A stretch of 64,000 nucleotides of DNA from Flaccisagitta enflata (GCA_965153355.1 OZ231127.1:67890001-67954000), one strand, 5' to 3'. Counted from the stretch's first letter, positions 43,836-55,189 are shown. Translations and numbers: made by a program. The notes: generated by a model not told the origin, from the sequence alone.

Positions 43836-44050
43836 CAGTATGGTATAGGAAACGGCATGGTATAGGAAACAGTATGGTATAGAATATTTTATAGTTTAAA
43901 ATGAAGTATAGTATGAAATGCAGTAGATATTATATTTGTTTAAAAATATACATTATCTTTCACTGATATATAAACCATGCTTGTTTCATATAAACTCTTT
44001 TTAGATTTTAAGTGTTATTCAATATCATGATATTTCATTCATTTTTGGTG
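43836..44050 (+). repeat. Short GGTATAGGAAACAGTAT tandem and AT-rich DNA
   Basis: Three imperfect copies of an ~18-bp unit at 43838-43895; nothing else recognised. Confidence 0.55.
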
Positions 44051-44150
44051 TTTTTAGTCGTGTACATGCGACTCTAGAACTTGCTGTGTAGGTTGGTCGG
44101 TCGGAAAGTAGGTAGGTCACATTTTTAGAATTTGGACTTTTTCATGATGA
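44051..44150 (-). mobile_element. HP-B fragment (hairpin end)
   Basis: TTTTTAG, hairpin AGTCGTGTACATGCGACT, CTAGAACTTGCTGTGTAGG, GGTCGGTCGGAAAG. The 5' end is missing. Confidence 0.6.
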
Positions 44151-44221
44151 GGATTGGTTAGGAGTCTTAAGGCGAGGATTCGAGCCAGGGAGGGGTGGGG
44201 GACAGAGAAGAAGAAGTAGAA

Positions 44222-44707
44222 GAACTAGTCATCCAAGGATCGCACATGGTCAGCGGTACCCGATGCCCTGCTTGGAGTGATCAAGTAAAGTAGTGGAGTG
44301 AGACACAGTTGGACACAGGCATGAATTTTGAGACGTCATGAGGCCGATTTGAAGTCGGGATGGCAGGATTTAGTCCAAAAGGGCAGATTTGAGGTTCGGG
44401 GGGCAGGCATGAGGCCTACAGGACAAATTGGAGGCCTGAAGGTTTGATTTGAGGCCTGAAGGGCTGATTTGAGGTCTGGAGGGCTGATTTGCAGTCTTGA
44501 GGACAGATATGAGGTCTGGAGAGCTGATTTGAGGTCTGAAAGGGCTAGTTTGATGGCTCAGGGGACCAAAATGAGGCCTGAGACTGCAGAATTGAGGCTC
44601 CATTGGCCAAGGGGGGAGACAGAGGACAGACGGACGGACGGACATTTCAAAATTTCTCCCTGTGTCCTAAAGGACATTGGCCCTTTGGGGCCGCTGCCCA
44701 AAAAGAA
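44222..44707 (+). mobile_element. Family F element with shortened left arm
   Basis: CTAGTCATCCAAGGATCGCA, GGTCAGCGGTACCCGATGCC; the left GGGCAGCGGCCC block is deleted (GAGTGAGACACAGTTGGACA). Minisatellite of GATTTGAGGTCTGGAGGGCT units at 44370-44600, GACGGACGGAC tract, right arm CCTGTGTCCTAAAGGACATT, GGGGCCGCTGCCC. Confidence 0.75.
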
Positions 44708-44822
44708 GGATGTGTGGAACAATGGGTCATCGACCCCTTTGAGTCCACAGCCCAAAAAGAAAGATGCCTTCATTTAAGTGTTTGATCTGTAGGAGGTACA
44801 GAAGCAACAAGGCCTAGATGTA

Positions 44823-44940
44823 AACAAGGCCAAGTAGGCCAATAAGGTGCGAGGTGTGGATCGTCAAACGAATGCGTTACCTGACCGACCGACCAACCAA
44901 CCGACGGACACAGCCAGTAAAGGGGACACCTAATTTAGAT
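44823..44940 (+). mobile_element. HP-D element
   Basis: AACAAGGCCAAGTAGGCCAA, tag AAGGTGCGAGGTG, GATCGTCAAACGAATGCGTT, GACC tract, GGACACAGCCAGT, GGGGACACCTAA. The hairpin's inner part is deleted. Confidence 0.72.
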
Positions 44941-45656
44941 ATTGTGATTGTCATGAATTTTTTGGTCAATTCACACTTATACACACTTAATAAGATGATT
45001 TAGGTCGATCGCTACCTGCAGATTGCACTTTTGAGCACAATAGGCCTGCAAAAATGATGCTAGATTTGCCTAAGAATAATCGTTGATGACATGTCTTCAC
45101 CTTTTAGGCCATATCTCATACATTTTTTAATATACATATAAAAAATTGGTGACCAAAATGAAGAGTTTTTTCAGATGAATCGACTAGTACCTTTGGCGCG
45201 AATATTGGTCCAACCGTTCAAAAGTTATTTCTTTCTAAAGGCAAAAAATGAAATGTAAAACATTCAAAATGGGCAAATATTTCAATTTTCAGTACACAAT
45301 CGATGATTAGTTGCAATTTTTTAAAGCCAACTGCTGGAACATGACCACCGCTAGAGAAAGTATGGTACCGAGAACAGTTTCTCACAAAAGACTGGATCAG
45401 ATATACCTAAAAACAGGTAAAAACTAAGCAATAATGGACAAATGCTGCATTTCCAAATATATAAAAGTTGCTTGGTAGTTTTTTTTGGCTTATATGAATT
45501 GACCAACTGTGATCAAACAAAACCACATTGTGCTTGAGGATTTTCTATTCAATTCAACGTCAAATTGGGCCTAAAACAGGTGAAAACTTAGTCAAAATGG
45601 GAAAAATCCGAATTTCTGAAACTGCGTATTCAATTCATCATAAATCGCTTGCAAAT
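44941..45656. other. AT-rich spacer
   Basis: Phrases such as CCGTTCAAAAGTTATTTC and GTGACCAAAATGAAG resemble the fold-back family, but no arm pair is evident. No gene. Confidence 0.3.
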
Positions 45657-45844
45657 CAAAGAAGGCTGGATACTCGGCTACACAGTGCGGATGGGCAGGG
45701 ACCATTTTGAGGTCAAATGATCATTTGGGAAGGTGCTGTGAGGCCTAAGACCACAAAACCCCAATAAAAGTAAAGTGCGATAGACGGAGGGACTGACGGA
45801 CCGATATAGCGGGGTGTAGAGTTGCGTAGCACACAATTAAAAAT
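45657..45844 (+). mobile_element. HP-A element (diverged)
   Basis: AAAGAAGGCTGGATACTCGG, shortened tag ACAGTGCGGATG, GGGCAGGGACCATTTTGAGG, GACGGAGGGACTG tract, GGGGTGTAGAGTTGCGTAGC, ACACAATTAAAAA. Confidence 0.65.
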
Positions 45845-46001
45845 GTGACGGGCCGATGGACGGATAAACCGACGGACTGAAGGACTGATGGACTGACAGA
45901 CCGAAGTACGGGTTGGAAAACCAACAATGCAGAATCAGATTTGATCTACGCTAGGTGTGTTTTAATTTGAAGTTTTGCCGCGTGTGTAGTGACGTCACAT
46001 G

Positions 46002-46100
46002 ATTTTTAGTTGTGTGCACACATTGCTTACTGGGTAGGTCGGATGGTCCGGGTGTCAGTCACATTTCTGTTTGTCCATCATATTTCCGGCTGTCGGTCAC
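46002..46100 (-). mobile_element. HP fragment (hairpin end)
   Basis: TTTTTAG, TTGTGTGCACACATTGCTTA, GGTCGGATGGTCCGGG, CACATTTCTGTTTG. The arms have lost their complementarity in part. Confidence 0.45.
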
Positions 46101-46227
46101 TTTTAGAATTTAAACTTTAAATTTTGGTTACTTTAAGATAAAAAAGAGTTGTTTTAAAAGGAAATACGGAAAGGGAGGAAAGAAGGTAATAGACAAGAGG
46201 GAAACATGGCCGGAGTAGACAGGAAGG

Positions 46228-46412
46228 AAACTAGGCCGGATACACGCCTGCAGGCGAGCAGGGGCATTGATAAAAAAGGCTAACTCACGCATTTGGGCAA
46301 GAACAGTATTGCACAATCACCCATAAACGCCAAAAAAGCAAACTGGGAAGGATGGACAGACAGACTGACCACCTAAGCAAGATTATAGAGTAGCATGCAC
46401 GTGACTAGAAAG
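46228..46412 (+). mobile_element. HP-A-like element (diverged)
   Basis: AAACTAGGCCGGATACACGC, GGGGCATTGATAAAAAAGGC, ATTTGGGCAAGAACAGTATT, GGACAGACAGACTG, TATAGAGTAGCATGCACGTG, ACTAGAAA. Confidence 0.55.
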
Positions 46413-47314
46413 GAAGGGAGGGAGGAAGATAGGAAAGTAGGGAGTATGTTTGTAAGTAGTTGTGTCACGGAGCACGCGACTGTTGCGCTTTAGAATAATA
46501 TGCGTTTTTTTGAGAAAGTTTTTTTGCTAGTCACTATTAAGTCAAGGTGCAAACAAAGACCAAATTTTTTGAGTCAAACCAATTTCTTTCAATATTCTAA
46601 ATTTACCTGATTTGAATTTTTTTCATTAAAGAATATAATCATTATATAGCAATTATTTTACTTTTGCATGAAAAAGCACTGGTAGATAATATAAGAGTGC
46701 TGAGCAAGCAAAAATGGGAGAAAAAATGAAGGAAGTCAAAGAAATTTGATTTTGCAATTTGACTTGTCTTAGGGAAAATTCTAAGACTCTCTCTAAGTGT
46801 AGAATTTTGCATTTTAAAAAACATGGCCTCATTCTAAAAACATATAAGATGAGAAAATTCTTAGAAATGCAAAATTGTTCAATTTGTTCAAGTCTTAGAA
46901 TTTTCCCTTGACAGGTTTTAAATTTTTGCTCTATCATTTTGAAAGAATCTAGTACTTTCAGTCATCATTACTTATCTTTATCAATAAAACCAAGTAATGT
47001 CTTAATCATCAAAGGTTTCCTTTTACTAAAATGTCAATTTTAAACTGCAAAACTATAAATTTCATTCATAAAATTATAATCTGGTCATTATTATAGTTAT
47101 AGAAAGAGTCTGAAACCGAAACTTTGCCTTCGTTTGCACCCCGACTTAAATTACAGTGGAACCCCGCAATAACGGATCTCAAGGGACTAATTGTTTTTTT
47201 CCGGTTGTGCCGAATTCCGGTGTTGCCATTTTGACTATTCTTGATCGTAATTGAGCAAAGAATAATTGAAGAACTAATACAAGAAGACAGAGCACATCTT
47301 ATTACTAATAATAC
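46413..47314. other. AT-rich spacer with a local inverted repeat and a TIR remnant
   Basis: GACTTGTCTTAGGGAAAATT at 46760 is mirrored by AATTTTCCCTTGACAGG at 46905, bounding a ~150-bp hairpin-like block. GTGGAACCCCGCAATAACGG at 47156 is one end of the GCAGTTGAACCC-type MITE without its partner. Confidence 0.4.
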
Positions 47315-47463
47315 AACAAGGCTGAATACACAGCTACCTAAATCACAATTGGGTGGGCAGGGGCTGTATTTCAGGTCATTAGACCATTTGGGCAGGAGCA
47401 AGCGACCAAGCAACAGACGGACAGACAAGGTGGGGTGAAAAGTCGCATAGCATGTGACTAAAA
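47315..47463 (+). mobile_element. HP-A element (diverged)
   Basis: AACAAGGCTGAATACACAGC, tag TAAATCACAATTGGG, GGGGCTGTATTTCAGGTCAT, GGGCAGGAGCAAGCGACC, GACGGACAGAC, GTCGCATAGCATGTGACT, AAAAA. Confidence 0.68.
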
Positions 47464-47800
47464 AGATAATATGGAAAGCCATAATAGCAATGGTAATGAG
47501 CCATGGGCAGTAAGTAATATCTGATGCTTGTGCGTCATGAAATCTTTTTAATTATGGACACGCAACTCTATGAGAGGCTTTGTCCATCCATCCATCGTGT
47601 CACTTGTTACTAAAGCTTGCTCCAATTCTCGAATTGGAGATGCTCTGATGAGCTTTGAATCATGTTTGGAGTCGAATTCATCTTGAATCTTGTTTTGTTG
47701 TTTTTTTCTTGTTTTGGTTTTCCTTTTTTTTTCCTTTTTGATAAAGTAAAGCAATGTACTAGAGGCCATTGCAAAGGCTCGAAAAATGTCTGTACACTTG

Positions 47801-47942
47801 TTTTTAGTTGCGTGCACGCGACTCTACAACCCGCTCTGTCCGTTTGTCGGTCGGTCCGTTGGTCGGTCACACTTTGTTTTTTTTTTTTTGCCGCCCCTGC
47901 CCACCCGCACGCGACTAAGGTAGCCGTGTATGTGGCCTTGTT
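47801..47942 (-). mobile_element. HP-A element, central body deleted
   Basis: TTTTTAG, hairpin AGTTGCGTGCACGCGACT, CTACAACCCGCTCTGTCC, GTCGGTCGGTCC, GGTCACACTTTG, then directly CCTGCCCACCCGCACGCGAC, GTAGCCGTGTATGTGGCCTT. Confidence 0.75.
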
Positions 47943-48085
47943 TTTTCTTTACACGATTTTTGGCGATGGAAAAACGAATCCTCTTCTCTTTGATGCAAGA
48001 TGTTTACGATTGGTGATGGATAATGTTCTTTTGGACGCTCTGACTCTGAGTTCATTTATCTGTCTGTCTGTCCATCAATCTGTCC

Positions 48086-48089
<4 letters not shown>

Positions 48090-48140
<51 letters not shown>
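48090..48140 (+). repeat. (TA)n microsatellite
   Basis: About 25 TA units, preceded by GTCTGTCTGTCC and followed by the 5' end of an HP-E copy (48150-48212, AATTTGCGTCC tag, GCCCGCTCGGGCTTGTT), so it may sit inside an HP-E element. Confidence 0.9.
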
Positions 48141-48143
<3 letters not shown>

Positions 48144-48318
48144 GATATGTCTAGCGCAAAAGTCAATACACACAGAGACACGGTCAGGACGCAAATTTGC
48201 CCGCTCGGGCTTGTTATTCTTGCTTTTTTGGCCCATCTCATCTGCCTTCACTCCATTCTCTCCCCTTTCTTCTTTTCCTTCCTTCCACCCCCTCCTCCTT
48301 ATTTCGTTAGTATTATTT

Positions 48319-48395
48319 CATCTTCATCTTCTTCTTCTTCTTCTTCTTCTTCTTCTTCTTCTTCTTCTTCTTCTTCTTCTTCTTCTTCTTCTTCT
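48319..48395 (+). repeat. (CTT)n microsatellite
   Basis: About 24 CTT units ending at TTTTTTGGGGCAGCAGCC, the arm of a family F element. Confidence 0.93.
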
Positions 48396-48401
48396 TTTTT
48401 G

Positions 48402-49050
48402 GGGCAGCAGCCACGGAGGGGCCGATGACCTATGATTCCACGCAGAGCAATTTTTTTTTTGATTTCTGTTTTAGTCCCCCTCCCTCCATCTCCAAATCAG
48501 CCACCTCAGGCCTCAGTCAGTCATACAAGCCTGAGATCAGCCTTCCCAGGCCTCAAATCAGCCTAATCATGCCTCAAATCAGTCTTCCAAGGTCAGATTG
48601 GCCCTCTCAACTCTTGAATTGATACTCCCAGGTCTCAAATCTCTAATTGAGTCTCAAATCACCCTTATCAAGCCTCAAATTAGCCTTTCCAGGCCTCATA
48701 TCACTCCAATCACGCTAGAAGTCAGACTTCCTTAAAGTAGATATCTCAGTTCTAAAATTTGCTACTGACATGTTCATGTCTTAATTTATTTATTCCTTTT
48801 ATAATTCCGTTGCATTATCGCTACAATGACGTGTACTAGACCAATTCGCTTTTATCATGGCATTCATGGAATCTAGTAATCTCTGAGTCATTAGTGCAAC
48901 TGTTGCTTACATTGTATTGTTCAATGTATCATTGTGTTTTCCTATGAAAATTACAATCATCAACGAAGCCGCAAATAAATCCTTCCAGGCCTCAAATCAA
49001 CCCCGTACGGAATCATAGGTCATTGGCTGCTCCAGGGCCGCTGCCCCATT
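48402..49050. mobile_element. Family F element ('ATGACCTATG' subtype)
   Basis: Left arm GGGCAGCAGCCACGGAGGGG, CCGATGACCTATGATTCCAC; right arm GGAATCATAGGTCATTGGCT, GCTCCAGGGCCGCTGCCCC. The core starts with CAGGCCTCAAATCAGCC units (48500-48700) and then holds ~270 bp of unrelated AT-rich DNA. Confidence 0.72.
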
Positions 49051-49103
49051 AACCCAATTGATCAAAATATATCTTGAAAATAAATGCTTTCACACATATG
49101 GGG

Positions 49104-49640
49104 AATTTTCTCCTCCTTCTTCTTCTTCTCCGCCCCCCCCCCAGCCCAAATCCAAGCCTCCAGGACCAAATCCCAGCCTCGAGGCCCAAATTCCATCCTT
49201 GAGGCCCATATCCAAGCCTCAGGGCCCAAATTCCAGCCTCGAGGCCCAAATCCCAGCCTCATGGTCCAAATCCCAGCATTATGGCCCAAATCCCAGCCTT
49301 GAAGCTCAAATCTCACCCTTGGGGCTCAAATCTCAGCCTCTAGGCTCAAATCCCTGCCTTGAGCCCAAATTCCAGCCTCGAGGCCCAATTCCTAGCCTCG
49401 AGGCCCAAATCCATGCCTTGAGGCCCAAACCCCAGCCTTAAGGCCCAAATATTTGGTTTGAGTCCTAAATCTCAGCCTTGAGGCCCAAATACAAGCCTCA
49501 ACATCAAAATCCCTGCCTTGACGCCCAAATTCCAACCTTGAAGTCTAAATCAGCCTTGAGGCCCAAATCCTAATCGCCAGGAGAAAATTCCCCATATGTG
49601 TGAAAGCATAGGTCATCGACCCCTTTGGGGCCGCTGCCCT
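49104..49640. mobile_element. Family F element with GGCCCAAATCCCAGCCTC array
   Basis: Outer inverted arms GCTTTCACACATATGGGGAA / TTCCCCATATGTGTGAAAGC bound about 23 units of ~18-20 bp (49140-49580), followed by ATAGGTCATCGACCCCTTTG, GGGCCGCTGCCC. Same subtype as 41745 and 48402. Confidence 0.78.
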
Positions 49641-49712
49641 GCTCCCTCCCTCAACTTCATGCACAACCTACATAGGCAGGGCACGGGTACCGCTAGCGCT
49701 TTTGCGACTATT

Positions 49713-49769
49713 TTCTTCTTCTTCTTCTTCTTCTTCTTCTTCTTCTTCTTCTTCTTCTTCTTCTTCTTG
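49713..49769 (+). repeat. (CTT)n microsatellite
   Basis: About 19 CTT units. Confidence 0.93.
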
Positions 49770-50828
49770 TTTTGTTTTCTCTCTTACTTATCTTCGTGGT
49801 CCCGAGTATCCCAATACACGTCCAATCTGCAATTTATCATCTTCACCATCAATGATACTGGGGTTGCTGTTGTTGCCCCAGTTGACACCTTGCAAGATGA
49901 TAGAACGAAAGGATCGCTCTTGACATTTTTCTGCACATTCTATGGTCAGAAAACATGATTTCAAATGAGTTTAGAGGTTGTTTTGTATTCATGTTGAAGC
50001 AGAAAAATCAGAACATTTTTTACCCTCAACAACCTTCACGGGAAGACGCCGTTTTGCATAGGGGATGCAAAATCGAAAAATCTGAAAACATACAGACCGT
50101 TTAAAATTGATTTTTAAGAAACGTATGTTTTCATAAATGCAAAAAATGCTACCTAGATCAAGAACGGCGTCTTCCCGCTGCGAAAATGTTTTATTCGAAA
50201 ATAAAAAAATCATGCCCAATTTACACAAAATGATGTGAAAACCCCACTTAATGTTGACCGATTTTAATAAAATTTTACATGGAGCAACCTCAGGCAATAC
50301 CTTACACTGTCCTAAAATCTCAAGTGGCTGCGGTTACGGGAAGTAGGGTTATCAAACAGAAAAAAATATGTTGTCAAATTTTCAAATACTTGATTGTCAA
50401 CTGACATTTTAAGTGTTAATTTTTATCTAGCGGTCTTAGCATGAGATCTAAGGGTCGAAAAAACTCATGTCATATCTTGATAGGTACTTTGAGGGATACG
50501 ACCAAAAAATTGAGGTCATCAATGACAAATGTTTCCACACTGACGTTCTGAATTGATACGTTTCCAAAGAATTGTCAAGGCCGTATACAATTTTTCTTCT
50601 TTTTGGACATTTCCTTTTGTAAAATACTTTATAAAAGTCCTTAAAAGGGGTCGAAACTCAATAATTTTTGGAAGAATACATTTCATGTGCACCGCCAGGA
50701 AGTCTCCAGCCCAAAAAAAAAACAACACTTTGACCCTACTTTACTGTACAAAACCAGCTGATCCTCTAAACCGGCTATTTTGCTGGCAAAATGTCTTACA
50801 CGAGGTGAATTCAAGATATGTTTTTGGC
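49770..50828. other. AT-rich spacer with a small inverted repeat
   Basis: GGGAAGACGCCGTTTTGCAT at 50040 is mirrored by AGAACGGCGTCTTCCCGCTG at 50160, giving a ~150-bp fold-back. No gene. Confidence 0.4.
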
Positions 50829-50954
50829 TTTTTAGGTGCGAGAAAGCACCTCTATAACTGGCTGTGTCCGTTGGTTGGTTGGTTGGTCGGTCGGTCGGGT
50901 AACGCATTTGTTCGATGATCCACACGTCGCACCTTTTGGCCTACTTGGCCTTGT
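50829..50954 (-). mobile_element. HP-D element
   Basis: TTTTTAG, hairpin AGGTGCGAGAAAGCACCT, CTATAACTGGCTGTGTCCG, GGTCGGTCGGTCGG, AACGCATTTGTTCGATGATC, CACACGTCGCACCTTTTGGC, CTACTTGGCCTTGTT. The hairpin and tag are intact. Confidence 0.82.
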
Positions 50955-50989
50955 TTTTCTGTTACAATCATATGACTGACATTTGGGAA

Positions 50990-51240
50990 CTCACTTCTGT
51001 GCTACGATATCTTCATCCATCAGCCCATCCTGTGGTGGGTGGAGTAGGATAAAGTGGTGCTAGGTGGTTTTCTCCCATCTGGCTGGGATTTGATAGACTG
51101 TGTGGAGTGGGATAAAATGGCGTTAAGTGTTTTTTCCCATCAGGGTGGGATTTGATAGACTGTGTGGGTGGGCGGAGTAGAATAAAGTAGCGTTATGTGT
51201 TTTTTTCTCATCAGAGTGGGATATGATGGACTGAGCTGTG
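50990..51240 (+). repeat. ~65-bp tandem repeat, 3 copies
   Basis: TGGGATTTGATAGACTGTGT, GGAGTGGGATAAAATGGCGT, TAAGTGTTTTTTCCCATC recur three times with a few changes. Confidence 0.75.
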
Positions 51241-51536
51241 CTGGCCTCATTTCGAATGGTCTATTTCTTTGTCAAAGATGATTCACATTATTTGTTCGAG
51301 AGAGTGTTATTACTGTTATCTCATGGTTGCGCATCATAATAAATGAGTGATACCGACCCTTTGAGTTTAGGGATGAAAATAAGGAGAGAACGCCCTTCAC
51401 GTGGCAACGAAGGGTCAGCCAACAGCATACCAAACTACAGATGGCCTGACACTCCATCCCATCATGAAAATATGGTTCCCATTGGCTTAGCTTCCCACGA
51501 TCAGCCCAATCCAACAACAAACCAGTCAATACAAAC

Positions 51537-51727
51537 TGCAGTGACACTCCGCTATAACGCAAAGTGTAACGTATTTCACTAAGAATTGATAGAAATATCG
51601 TTCTATTTACATTATTTTTTCGTTGACAAACAAAGAAATGCTGAAGGCCAGGGGTACTGCCAAATCACATTTACCCATAATATTTACGATTTCCTTTACT
51701 TCTGTTATTGCGGGATTTAACTGTACT
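51537..51727. mobile_element. MITE of the CAGTTGAATCCCG family (diverged)
   Basis: GCAGTGACACTCCGCTATAA on the left and TTATTGCGGGATTTAACTGT on the right are imperfect inverted repeats related to those at 10101-10276. Confidence 0.5.
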
Positions 51728-51837
51728 TCTTTAGACCCAATTCATTGTACACCTAATCTACAAAAGGGGGAAGGGGAACAAAGAGGGACAAAGAGGGAAT
51801 GAGTTTCTTTAGCTAGGCGTCGTTGTAGCAGAAGAAG

Positions 51838-52072
51838 GGTACAAGTCATTGAGCTACAAGACCGATTCCGGCTCGTTCTTTCCATGTGTGGGGTCATTCT
51901 TTGCATTTTGGCTTTCTGGCTTTAAGATTTCCAATGCCAACGTGCCACTTGAGGGATACGCAGTGTGTCTGACTATTCGCAGAATGAAGCAATTGATTCG
52001 GGTTACTTGTTTTGGCTCATCGTCACGGGAGCCCTGCTGCTTGTCTATCACCTGAATTCAGAAAGATGGTAA
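51838..52072 (+). pseudogene. Remnant of a two-helix membrane-protein segment
   Basis: One plus-strand frame reads RRRVQVIELQDRFRLVLSMC then GVILCILAFWL, a stop, DFQCQRAT, a stop, then GIRSVSDYSQNEAIDSGYLF and WLIVTGALLLVYHLNSERW. Two hydrophobic helices with polar flanks in the same frame, separated only by two stops nine codons apart, suggest a decayed or mis-spliced coding segment. A 65-codon frame on each strand also crosses it, but neither has better features. Family unknown. Confidence 0.3.
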
Positions 52073-52205
52073 ATCTAAATGTTTAGGGTCCATCGACTTT
52101 TTCTTAGGCCGCGGCATTTCTCCTTTTTGTCATTCTTTTATTTTTCTTTGACAGGTAGGGGTACACTCTAACATCATGTTGTGTGCGAGCAGTAAACCCT
52201 TGCAT

Positions 52206-52387
52206 TATAGGTCGCGTGCTACGCGACTCTACACCCCGCTTTGTCCGTCGGTTGGTCTGTTGGTTTGTTACTTTTTTATGATTTTCATTTTTTGACCTCA
52301 CTGCTCCTGCCCAAATGGACTAGTGACCTCAAATATGGCCCCTGCCTACCCGCACGCGACTTCGGTAGCCGTGTATCCGGCCTTGTT
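52206..52387 (-). mobile_element. HP-A element
   Basis: Hairpin GTCGCGTGCTACGCGAC (preceded by TATAG rather than TTTTTA), CTACACCCCGCTTTGTCC, GTCGGTTGGTCTG, CTGCTCCTGCCCAAATGG, CCTACCCGCACGCGACTTCG, GTGTATCCGGCCTTGTT. Confidence 0.8.
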
Positions 52388-52534
52388 TTTCTTCTCCTAA
52401 TTGATTTTCCATTCTCAGGTTTATTTTGTTTCCCGTATGAGTGGAACGAGCAAATTTATGCCTGGGAGCGTTTAGCATGTGGAGGAAGAAAGAAAATATA
52501 AAAAAATCGTTAAAACAAGCACAAGAGTTTTGCG

Positions 52535-52812
52535 AGAAACAACAACAACAACAACAACAAAAGAAAACGATGAGGACGATGACGTTGACGACGAATACGA
52601 CGAGGACGAAAAGAGTGGCAACGGTGACGTTGGGGATGACGACGAGGGTGTCAACAATGGCGAGGGTGACAACATTGATGACGACAACATTTTCGGTGAC
52701 AAATCGGTGGAGTGACGTCGAAAAACTGACAGGAAGGCGGCCTCAATTATGGTATGATGATGATAATCATCTTTTGATGATGAAAGTGTTGATGGTGACC
52801 ATTATTTTGATA

Positions 52813-52863
<51 letters not shown>

Positions 52864-52930
52864 TGGATGACGATGACGATGACGATGATGATGATGATGA
52901 TGATGATGACGATGGCGATGACGATGATGG

Positions 52931-52965
<35 letters not shown>

Positions 52966-52966
52966 G
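52535..52966 (+). repeat. CAA / GACGA / (GAT)n low-complexity stretch
   Basis: A short (CAA)n run, then imperfect GACGAC/GATGAC words, then (GAT)n at 52810-52965. D/E-rich and methionine-run frames are repeat artefacts. Confidence 0.88.
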
Positions 52967-54308
52967 ACAGATAGACTGCGGGACAGATGAACAGACAGGA
53001 CAGATTGAAAGAAAAAAGATTCGAATTAGGAATGAGGAATGAGGAAAGGAATAAAGAAATAGTCACTGAAACGCATAAATACATACAAATCAAAAAGACA
53101 GACCGACAAACATATACAGAGAGACAGAAAGATAGACAGACAGCAAAAAGAATAACTGATGCACTGAAAGTCAAAATTAGAAAAAAATAGAAACGCAGTA
53201 GAGAGACAGAGAGAAACCCCGTCGGGTAAAAGCCTTTAACACTGGCAACGAAATAATTTGAATTTTAATGAAATTGGAGGAAGATGGATGAATGGACATT
53301 TGTCCTGTTGATGGATGAATGGACATTTGTCCTTGTCAGTCGATCGAGTTTTTCGTGCACGTCGCGGCCACGACAAAACTGAAAAGTGAATCCAATCCTA
53401 ATCAAAATTTGGCGACAAAAAAAAAAAAAAAAAAAAAAAAAGAGAGAGAAAGAGTCAGAGTTAGTCAAAAAATGAGTCTGGTTTCAAGCATAAAAACAGA
53501 TTTTACAATCTAACAGTGTTCAACAATATTCAACATGGACTAGACAATCTAACAGTATTTAACAATATTCAGAAAACTATAAAGTAACCCGAAGATGAAA
53601 AAAAGGAGTCTAGGAGGAGGATAGAAAAATTCGAAGAGAGTGGTACTGGTAGTGGAAGTGAGTGGGATGATATAAATATCTTAAGAGAATGGCGGTCTGA
53701 TTGATGGGAGAATAAAGATATTCAAAGAGAAACGGTCCGGTAGTAAAGTGCAATCTTGCACCTTTGTCTTACTGTCAAAATGACATCGAGGACAATGCAC
53801 CCAAAAAAGGGCCAACCCAGAGCGACATCGATTCATTTACAAGCGAATTTATTCCTCTACGTCCATTATTCGACACCATTACATCGAGTCCCGGTTACGA
53901 TAATGTCGGTACCATTTTACGAGATTAGATTTACAAAATGGGTGTGGATTATCAATGGTCATCATTCACTCGAGACGGGGGGGGGGGGGAAGGGGGTGCT
54001 GTTGAGGTGGGGGACTGGGGGAGGAAGGGTGGGATTATGGCGAGGGAGGGCCGAGAGAGTAAGATTCTTATGGAGGAGGAGGAGGGGATGGAATTTTGGT
54101 TCGTAAGGAGAGGGTGGAATTCTGGGTATCCGAGTCAAATCGCCCAAGTCCCTCACGTCCGACACGATTCAAATTCAGGCCCATTTTTATTTTCGTTGCG
54201 CCTCAGCGGAGTTGACAAATATCCATTGTCCAAGCGAATTGAAAAAGACAAACTTGACAAATGCTTTTGTCCAAGCAAACCGGAATGATAAAACTCTACA
54301 CTTTTGAA
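52967..54308. other. Spacer, no supported gene
   Basis: Contains a 22-bp poly-A (53418-53440), a duplicated GGATGAATGGACATTTGTCC (53285 and 53309), a duplicated CAATCTAACAGT-TT-AACAATATTCA (53508 and 53546) and a G-rich patch (53976-54110). Confidence 0.45.
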
Positions 54309-54585
54309 AAACAAGGTCATTAGACCTAAGTCGCGTGCGTCGGCACTTTCAAATAAGTCAGACAGACAGACAGACAAACAATTTTTTTTCTCAAAAAGAC
54401 ATTTGAAATGGCTTTTTACTCTTCAAAGTTTCTTCTCTGCGATTCAGAGACACAAAAAACGCGATAAAAAGCTTTTTAAACGACTTTGTAACGGACGGAC
54501 GGACGGGCGGACGGACCGACGGACTGATGGACCGATGGACCAACCAAAAAGTGGCTTATAGAGTCGCGTAGCACGCGACTAAAAA
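54309..54585 (+). mobile_element. HP-C element (intact reference copy)
   Basis: AACAAGGTCATTAGACC, tag TAAGTCGCGTGCGTCGGCA, GACAGACAGACAGAC, body to AAAAAGCTTTTTAAACGACT, GGACGGACGGGCGGACGG tract, TTATAGAGTCGCGTAGCACG, CGACTAAAAA. Confidence 0.82.
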
Positions 54586-54691
54586 TTGTCCATTCATTGC
54601 TTTTTTGCCACCAAGTGACGGGAGGGAGAGGAAAAGTTCATGACATCATGACTATATTTATGACTACGACCTGTCATTTAATCAACTTTGG

Positions 54692-54903
54692 TTTTTAGTC
54701 GCGTGCTACGCGACTCTACACCCTGCTTTGTCCGTCGGTCCGTCGGTCCGTCGATCCGTCCGTCAGTCCGTCCGTCACACTTTACTTTTTTGGGGTTTTT
54801 GGGATTTTTGCCTTCACTGCTCCTGCCCAAATGATCTGGTGACCTCAATTACGACCCCTGCCCACCCGCACGCGACTGGGGTAGCCGTGTATCCGGCCTT
54901 GTT
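54692..54903 (-). mobile_element. HP-A element
   Basis: TTTTTAG, hairpin AGTCGCGTGCTACGCGACT, CTACACCCTGCTTTGTCC, a long GTCCGTCGGTCC tract, CTGCTCCTGCCCAAATGA, CCCACCCGCACGCGACTGGG, GTGTATCCGGCCTTGTT. Confidence 0.83.
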
Positions 54904-54914
54904 ATAAAAGGACA

Positions 54915-55105
54915 GAGTCGGATACACAGCTCCCCAAGTAAGGTGCAGCTGCAAGAAAAAAAGACTAACCAAGCATTATTGAAGACACGGATAGTGATGC
55001 AAATTGTTACCGACGAACAATCGGATGAACCGACAGACAGATGGATAGACGGACAGACCGACGGACCAACGGACGGACCGATGGACGGACCGATTGTCAT
55101 GACAA
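54915..55105 (+). mobile_element. HP element, degenerate, opposite to the preceding copy
   Basis: GAGTCGGATACACAGCTCCC, AAGTAAGGTGCAGC, AAAAAAAGACTAACCAAGCA, GACGGACAGACCGACGG tract. The hairpin is not recognisable. Confidence 0.5.
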
Positions 55106-55189
55106 GTTATAAACTCGCGGATCGGATTATCGATTACTCGAATGAAGATTGGCGTTGTATACGTTGCTAGTACATTGGATGATAGTACA

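Noticed and set aside
52441-52974. D/E-rich and methionine-run frames
   Set aside because: Caused by GAC/GAT repeats; several overlapping frames are open for the same reason.
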